The translations under genes and the position numbers were made by a program. Below, in pieces: positions 7,891 through 11,761 of a stretch of 11,761 nt of DNA. The notes beneath the pieces were generated by a model that was not told the DNA's origin, made no database searches, and saw nothing but the letters and a program-made list of their open reading frames with translations. The DNA comes from Kalaharituber pfeilii. Lineage: Eukaryota; Ascomycota; Pezizomycetes; Pezizales; Pezizaceae. Positions within the stretch are counted from its first letter, which is position 1, and every line of letters starts with the position of its first letter. The stretch is taken from positions 1 through 11,761 of the forward strand of contig WHUZ01000326.1 of the NCBI GenBank assembly GCA_015179045.1, read 5' to 3'.

Positions 7891-8955
7891 GATATCGTTC
7901 TTGACATGATACTGACTCAGGATACTAGCAAGAGCCTAATCTGAGTAGTTGATTTCTACAATAGTAGGTAGGAATTGATTGAACTGGCATAGGATGGAAG
8001 CTGTTATAAACTTATCTTTAAGTTCCATAAATGTAAATTGCTACTCTACTCCCTATGTAAAGGGTAAGTTTTCAATCAAAATTATTAGAGGATGAGTCGT
8101 AGTAGAGTAATTAATAATAAATCAGTAGTAATAATTAGTAAACCCTAAGAAAGGTTAGACTTCTTTCTTCTTTATAGACTAGGGCCAGTTACAAATAGTA
8201 CTCAGTTTGACAGAGTCTATCTTAATTTCAATACTATTAATTAAGTAACTTAGGAATATAGTTCAAGTTTTATACACATGGAACTCGTATTTGATCAAAT
8301 TGACCACTAGCCCATATTCACTTAACTTAGTAAGTACTTTTTCTGTTATTCTTTACTAGTTCTTCTCTATTATACCTTCATAGATTAAGATATTATCTAG
8401 GTACCAAACAATTCTATCAATGCCTTTAAGGATCTCATCTATCATTTTCTGAAAGAATGCAGATGCATTGATAAGTCCGAAGTGCATAATAGTATATTTG
8501 AAGAGGCTTTTAGAAGTTTTAAAGGCTATTTTCTATTTGTTACCTAACTTAATTCTGATAAAATTGTAACTGTCATTGAGATCTAACTTAGTAAACTATT
8601 TTCCACCTTGGGTCTTCTTGAATAGCTCTGACATTAGAGACAATAGATATTTGTTGGGGATTGTAAGTTTATTTAATACCCAATAATTAACATAGAGTCA
8701 GAGTAACCTATCTTTTTCCTGTACAAAAAGGATAAGTGAAGCTACCTTAGATCTTAATCTTTTAATCTTGTCTGTCAGTAAGTGTTCATCAATATATCCT
8801 TATAGTACTTTATCTTCTTCCTATATGGTCTCATAGATAGGACCATGGAGTACTTTAGTATTCAAGTTTTCAAAAGAGATTTCATAATTCTAACTTTGAT
8901 ATAGGGATAATTGGTATACTTGTTCTACTAAAAAAATATCTGAATAGTATGAGTA
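7886..8955 (-). pseudogene. pol: RT and RNase H N-terminal part of the outer element
   Basis: One - strand frame runs through the whole piece. In order it shows VEQVYQLSLYQS (~8922-8887), ISFENLNTKVLHGPIYETI (from 8880), NKLTIPNKYLLSLMSELF (the 'LN..T..N.YPLP' block), FTKLDLNDSYNFIRIKLGNK, FGLINASAFFQKMIDEI and IVWYLDNILIYEG, with YLDN at 8403-8392. The catalytic YLDD has its second Asp changed to Asn (AAT for GAT, a G-to-A change). FLGFTNYYY marks the connection, then FTFMELKDKFITASIL and SQYHVKNDIT lead to the insertion point. Stops replace residues such as Trp (GGK-stop-FTKLDL where the inner copy has GKWVTKLDL). Inactive. Confidence 0.9.
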
Positions 8956-9120
8956 GTACTCGCATGTATCCAACAATAACAATATATCTTCTTCTTCTAA
9001 AACAAATTTATAGAAGACTGACAGAACAGAAATAGAAGACAACTCAATATGAGTATATAGAACTTCAAACATAGTATAATATAAAATACCATTCTCATAA
9101 TTAATAGAAAAGCCACTTTT
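8890..9120 (-). pseudogene. pol: Protease-RT linker of the outer element, left part
   Basis: The - strand is open here without stops. It begins GFSINYENGILYYTMFEVLY next to the solo LTR and passes through FVLEEEDILLLLDTCEYY to FLVEQVYQL, which matches IFSEEQVRRL ahead of the inner RT. It is the spacer between protease and RT. It is open to the left up to the stop after LYQS, but the open frame that also includes LTR sequence is a chance join. Confidence 0.65.
9116..9120. repeat. Target site duplication CTTTT, left copy
   Basis: CTTTT directly precedes the TG of the solo LTR and recurs at 9826-9830 directly after it. It shows that the LTR arrived by integrase-mediated insertion rather than rearrangement. 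Confidence 0.88.
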
Positions 9121-9825
9121 TGTTACGGGCGTGAGGAGCTCGGCTCCGGTAGGCACTGGAAGGGACCGGATATTACAGCTAGGGTGAGGTGAATATGGTG
9201 GGTCGGAACGGCTACGGAGGTATATATGGCGGATCGGAAGGGCAGCTACTTGGCAGGGGGCATGCAGTGGAGTAGAATGATTCACAGGCGTAATAATGGA
9301 ACAATAGGTTTAAAGTTATAGAGGACTTAGAATACCGCTTATGTCTTGATTCTTCTAACTATGCTATCGCCAGCCGGCACTTATATAGATTTCAGCGCAG
9401 CCATACATGAGGAGTCAACAAATAAATAATTGGCTGGCCCTGCGATGATTCCTTATCAATACCAATACTGTAGTAATAGGCATACGTAACGAAAACATAC
9501 AAAAATAGTATGAGACAAAGATAACGAATGTACTAATGCATGTGCGTATATAAATAAAGCTTCTATAACTTGAGTATATGCATCAAGCTGCATTCCGGAT
9601 GACACACCCTTCCGTAATACTGCCCTATCTAAACAATGTAAGAATCAACAGCCAAGCCTAATGGGTGATCAGTCTGGTCAATCAGCATTGGTCTTATGTT
9701 TGATTGCAGGGTCAGCGTTATCCCCTTGGCGGGTAAGTCTTCACCTTTAGCCGTAGCAGCTAGTTAGCAGTGGAATCCTTGCCTCTTGCCATAGTGGTAG
9801 GTAAGTTTCCACCCTAGCCGTAACA
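9121..9825 (-). repeat. Solo LTR of the inner family, inverted (705 bp)
   Basis: As printed it starts TGTTA and ends TAACA; read on the - strand it aligns with 1796-2534 throughout. It lacks about 34 bp present in the other two (the stretch after CCCACC..ATTCAC in U5), which accounts for 705 against 739 bp. No internal element sequence adjoins it. Perfect CTTTT duplications flank it, so it is the product of LTR-LTR recombination that removed a full element. It interrupts the outer element between protease and RT. Confidence 0.95.
9381..9387 (-). promoter_or_regulatory. TATA box of the solo LTR
   Basis: TATATAA on the - strand, at the same LTR position as in the two inner-element LTRs. Any transcript would run leftward, in the sense of the outer pol. 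Confidence 0.55.
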
Positions 9826-9830
9826 CTTTT
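9826..9830. repeat. Target site duplication CTTTT, right copy
   Basis: Identical to 9116-9120 and directly adjacent to the solo LTR end at 9825. Confidence 0.88.
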
Positions 9831-10110
9831 CTTCAACTAAGATAATTCAATAATACATTTCTTATCTCTAATATCTATTACTTCTACATTAAAATCACAA
9901 ATAAGAGTATTTATACTTCTATATCTAGAATACTATAAATTAGAAGAAGAGATAAAATTAATTAGAGCATTTTTTCTACTTATATCAAGAGAGTATATAT
10001 AATCTAAAGCAGAAGAAAGAGATTCAGAAACCAGAATACTAGAAAATGAAAACAAAGTATTAATAATAAAAGATCCACTAAAGAGAAAAGAGCTATCACC
10101 TTGCTTAATC
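9831..10110 (-). pseudogene. pol: Protease-RT linker of the outer element, right part
   Basis: The - strand reads QGDSSFLFSGSF, then LFSFSSILVSES, YIYSLDISRKNALINF, and ICDFNVEVIDIRDKKCIIEL up to the solo LTR, with very few stops. It matches the inner linker at three places: the Ser/Phe tract, SIPGKSDKAFINFSS, and FDFNAEVMDI. It is the conserved but unnamed stretch between protease and RT in this family. The inner copy has it expanded and duplicated; this one keeps the simple form. Confidence 0.65.
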
Positions 10111-10262
10111 TTGACTGGCCTTAATCAAGGTTGCAGTCCTAGTTCTGTTCCTAAAGTTAGAGAAACAATTGGAGCAAAGGCTACATAGTCTACAATAGCT
10201 TTAACAGTCTACCTAGCCTTAAACTATATGTTATAACTAAGAAGATTACTATAGCATGGAGT
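10111..10262 (-). pseudogene. pol: Aspartic protease region of the outer element
   Basis: The - strand reads CYSNLLSYNI, stop, FKAR, stop, TVKAIVDYVAFAPIVSLTL and then ELGLQP. It is collinear with the inner copy (SFEVKFKTGKTVRAIVDHAA). The active-site Asp codon is at 10190-10188. The usual D-S/T-G reads D-Y-V, and the inner copy has D-H-A. The protease frame differs from the gag frame upstream, which could be a programmed shift or a later indel. Retroviral-type proteases cut the Gag-Pol polyprotein; this one is dead. Confidence 0.7.
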
Positions 10263-10489
10263 TCTACTAGGCTGCATAGGATTCTTTACTTATTTCCTGA
10301 CTCAAATAGTTTAGTGATTCTTTCAGATTCTTCAATAGCCTAAATTTTGAGGTGGCCATGGTCTGTCCTTCTTCTCTTTATCATGTGGGATTTGAGAGAA
10401 TTGATACTTCCTTTGTTCTTTTTCTTAGACTTTATTTCTTTGCTTTCTTTGTTTTCCCATTCCCTCTAAGTCTACTATCTACTAGAATT
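10263..10489 (-). pseudogene. gag: Basic Gag C-terminal tail of the outer element
   Basis: Directly after the zinc knuckle the frame continues into a Lys/Arg-rich part (KEIKSKKKNKG, HMIKRRRTDHGH) and then EESERITKLFESGNK. The inner element has a similar Lys-rich stretch followed by GFERITKL. Basic tails next to zinc knuckles usually bind RNA. The gag frame closes near here and the protease frame takes over. Stops (TAG, TAA) again fall at likely Gln sites. Confidence 0.55.
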
Positions 10490-11633
10490 ATAATAGACAA
10501 TCTTATAACTTGATCCTCCATACTTAAGACAATGGTAGTTCTTCCTTCTTTTAGCAATCAATGCCTTTGGGATCTAGTTCTTTTTATTTTGTAGGGTTAA
10601 GAGGGCAGTATCATTCTTAGCTAGAGTAGAGGTGATAGTAGAAGGGTTCCTAGTATAGGAAGAAGCTAATCACTTAGTACTGGAGGGACCTAGTATGTCA
10701 GTAATTGAGGTAGCCATTATTTTCTACTGCTTCTAGTCTTTATATATTAAAGGGTGGCCAGTAAGTAGGTTGTATACTTTCTCTTGAATATTAGAAGAAA
10801 CATATGAAATAAGTACTAGATCTGGAATTTATAATATATATTGATACTCATCTATTTTGATTAGGAAGTCCTATATATACCCCTTCTACTTGATTGTTTA
10901 GATCTTATGAGTAGTTTCTCAGATTACAACAAAGTTCCTGAACTTGGTTATTAATATGATCTTTCCTATTTCGTATATCAGTGGCTACTTATGATAGAAT
11001 AAGGTGAGTACCACTCCAGTAGGTCTAAAAGTCAGCATGGAAAGCTTTTCTCAATCCTTCAATAGTCCTGTAACAGAGACTCATTTATCTATGAGGTACA
11101 AAAAATTATCTAAGTCAGATAAATTCCTATTATAAGCTTTCAGGGCTAAAATTTCAGATGTTGGGCTGTGTCTCTATGGTTCTGAGTATTGTAATCTTGC
11201 AGGCAGAGGAGGAGAAGGTGGCATTAGGAAGTGAACTTGATGATATGGAAGCAGGTAAAATGGTGGAAGTACACCACTACCTGAGAACTTAGGGGCTCCT
11301 AATAATAAAGAAGGTATTAGATGAGGTAGAGTGGCTAAAGGTGCTAGAGAAGGAAGAGCAGCAGGTAATGAGGAATGATAAAAGTTCTGTGGTTGCTATA
11401 TTATTTATTCTTTCATAGTAATTTAGATTGCTCATACGCTCTTACATTATGTTTTGGAAAGCTTAGTGACTCTTAGAGAGGAGAGTTTCTATATTACCTT
11501 TAAATGTATCTGCTAATGTATCAACCTTTTTTAGAGCTTTAATATTACTGTCAGACACTTTAACATTGTAAAGCAGTAGCAGTTCTAATATAAATGGTAT
11601 AGCTAAAGATGAGTGACAAAGAAGAGTAGACAT
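10490..11633 (-). pseudogene. gag: gag of the outer element
   Basis: The frame opens at ATG 11633-11631 (MSTLLCHSSLAIPFILELLL) and runs through ADTFKGNIETLLSKSH and AFQNIM, which match the inner Gag. After a one-base frame change near 11375 a Pro/Leu-rich part follows (PAALPSLAPLATLPHLIP), then LSDLDNFLYLIDK, the capsid start, and a long capsid-like stretch with FLIKIDEYQYIL and SSNIQEKVYNLLTGHP. It ends with a CCHC-type knuckle at 10531-10490 reading C-x2-Y-x4-Y-x4-Y: the last three ligands (Cys, His, Cys) are each Tyr, each one transition away. About a dozen TAA, TAG and TGA stops interrupt it. The true start could be further in, since the N-terminal 25 residues have no match. Confidence 0.8.
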
Positions 11634-11761
11634 AAAGTAAGTGATAAACTTGGAGTTTGAGTAAAACTTAGGACACTACTAGTATCTTAATTCTTTCTAA
11701 CTAATAGCGAAAGTTAGGGCTTATATATTAAGTACCCATCATACATAACTCATCAATAATT
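11634..11761 (-). repeat. LTR-like edge of the outer element, cut by the window end
   Basis: Read on the - strand, this contains a TATATAA box at 11727-11721 and downstream GTTAGAAAGAATTAAGA (11701-11685) and GTGTCCTAAGTTT (11676-11664). The last is 13 bases identical to 7639-7651 in the inner 3' LTR, and the order and spacing match the TATA/R part of that LTR. This is most likely the U3/R section of the outer 5' LTR. The gag ATG lies only ~94 bp after the TATA box, so its U5 would be much shorter than the inner one, or U5 has been lost. The LTR start lies outside the window. Confidence 0.6.

Larger units (their letters stand above)
1310..11761 (-). mobile_element. Outer Ty3/gypsy LTR retrotransposon, decayed, split by two insertions
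   Basis: The pieces 1310-1790, 7886-9120 and 9826-11761 form one element read right to left: LTR-like edge, gag, protease, linker, RT, RNase H. The order and motifs (CCHC-type knuckle pattern, protease block, YLDN, YDKELLAI, PGRLNSKADALS) define a Ty3/gypsy element. Integrase, chromodomain and 3' LTR are not found: recognisable pol ends near 1310 against unrelated + strand sequence. The pieces are AT-rich and nearly free of CpG, and carry stops mainly where relatives have Gln, Arg or Trp. Two later insertions interrupt it: the complete inner element (1796-7885, opposite orientation) in RNase H, and a solo LTR (9121-9825, same orientation) in the protease-RT linker. It cannot be autonomous. 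The right end runs off the window. Confidence 0.88.

Noticed and set aside
8890..9285. 131-codon open frame on the - strand
   Set aside because: It joins U5 of the solo LTR to the outer element linker across the CTTTT target duplication, and its first codon is GTG. Only 8890-9120 is real pol remnant; the fusion is a by-product of insertion.

Overview
The window holds no intact gene. It is a nest of decayed LTR retrotransposons of the Ty3/gypsy (Metaviridae) superfamily, of the kind that fills AT-rich, silenced regions of filamentous fungal genomes. A fungus, probably a filamentous ascomycete, is inferred from the chromodomain-bearing Gag-Pol organisation and from the mutation style: C-to-T and G-to-A changes that turn Gln and Trp codons into stops, as in repeat-induced point mutation (RIP). 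I cannot name the species.

Layout. (1) 1-~1300: AT-rich sequence with the remnant of an unrecognised + strand reading frame (129-~1300) behind a pyrimidine-rich leader. (2) ~1310-1790, 7886-9120 and 9826-11761: one old Ty3/gypsy element, the 'outer element', on the - strand. It reads from an LTR-like edge at the right end through gag (11633 to 10490), protease (~10190), a linker, reverse transcriptase (~8880-8390) and RNase H. Integrase is missing: recognisable pol stops near 1310. (3) 1796-7885: a second, GC-richer Ty3/gypsy element, the 'inner element', on the + strand. It is complete end to end but dead. It has two ~739-bp LTRs with TGTTA/TAACA-type ends, the 5-bp target duplication ATAGT, and broken gag, protease, RT, RNase H, integrase and chromodomain sections. 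It sits inside the RNase H of the outer element, and removing it restores that reading frame exactly. (4) 9121-9825: a solo LTR of the inner family on the - strand, with the 5-bp target duplication CTTTT, inside the protease-RT linker of the outer element.

The outer and inner elements are relatives. Their Gag N-termini, protease motifs, protease-RT linkers, RT blocks and RNase H segments match domain by domain. Order of events: the outer element landed first; the inner element and the element that left the solo LTR then inserted into it (their order is not determined). The outer element is badly decayed, CpG-poor and rich in TpA. The two inner LTRs differ at roughly 65 of 739 positions by my hand count, about 9%, nearly all transitions and many at CpG sites.

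Nothing here supports a new defence or metabolic system. The points most worth a second look are the unknown left-hand reading frame and its abrupt junction with the outer pol, the non-canonical protease motif shared by both elements, the altered integrase triad, and the two apparent modes of mutational decay.
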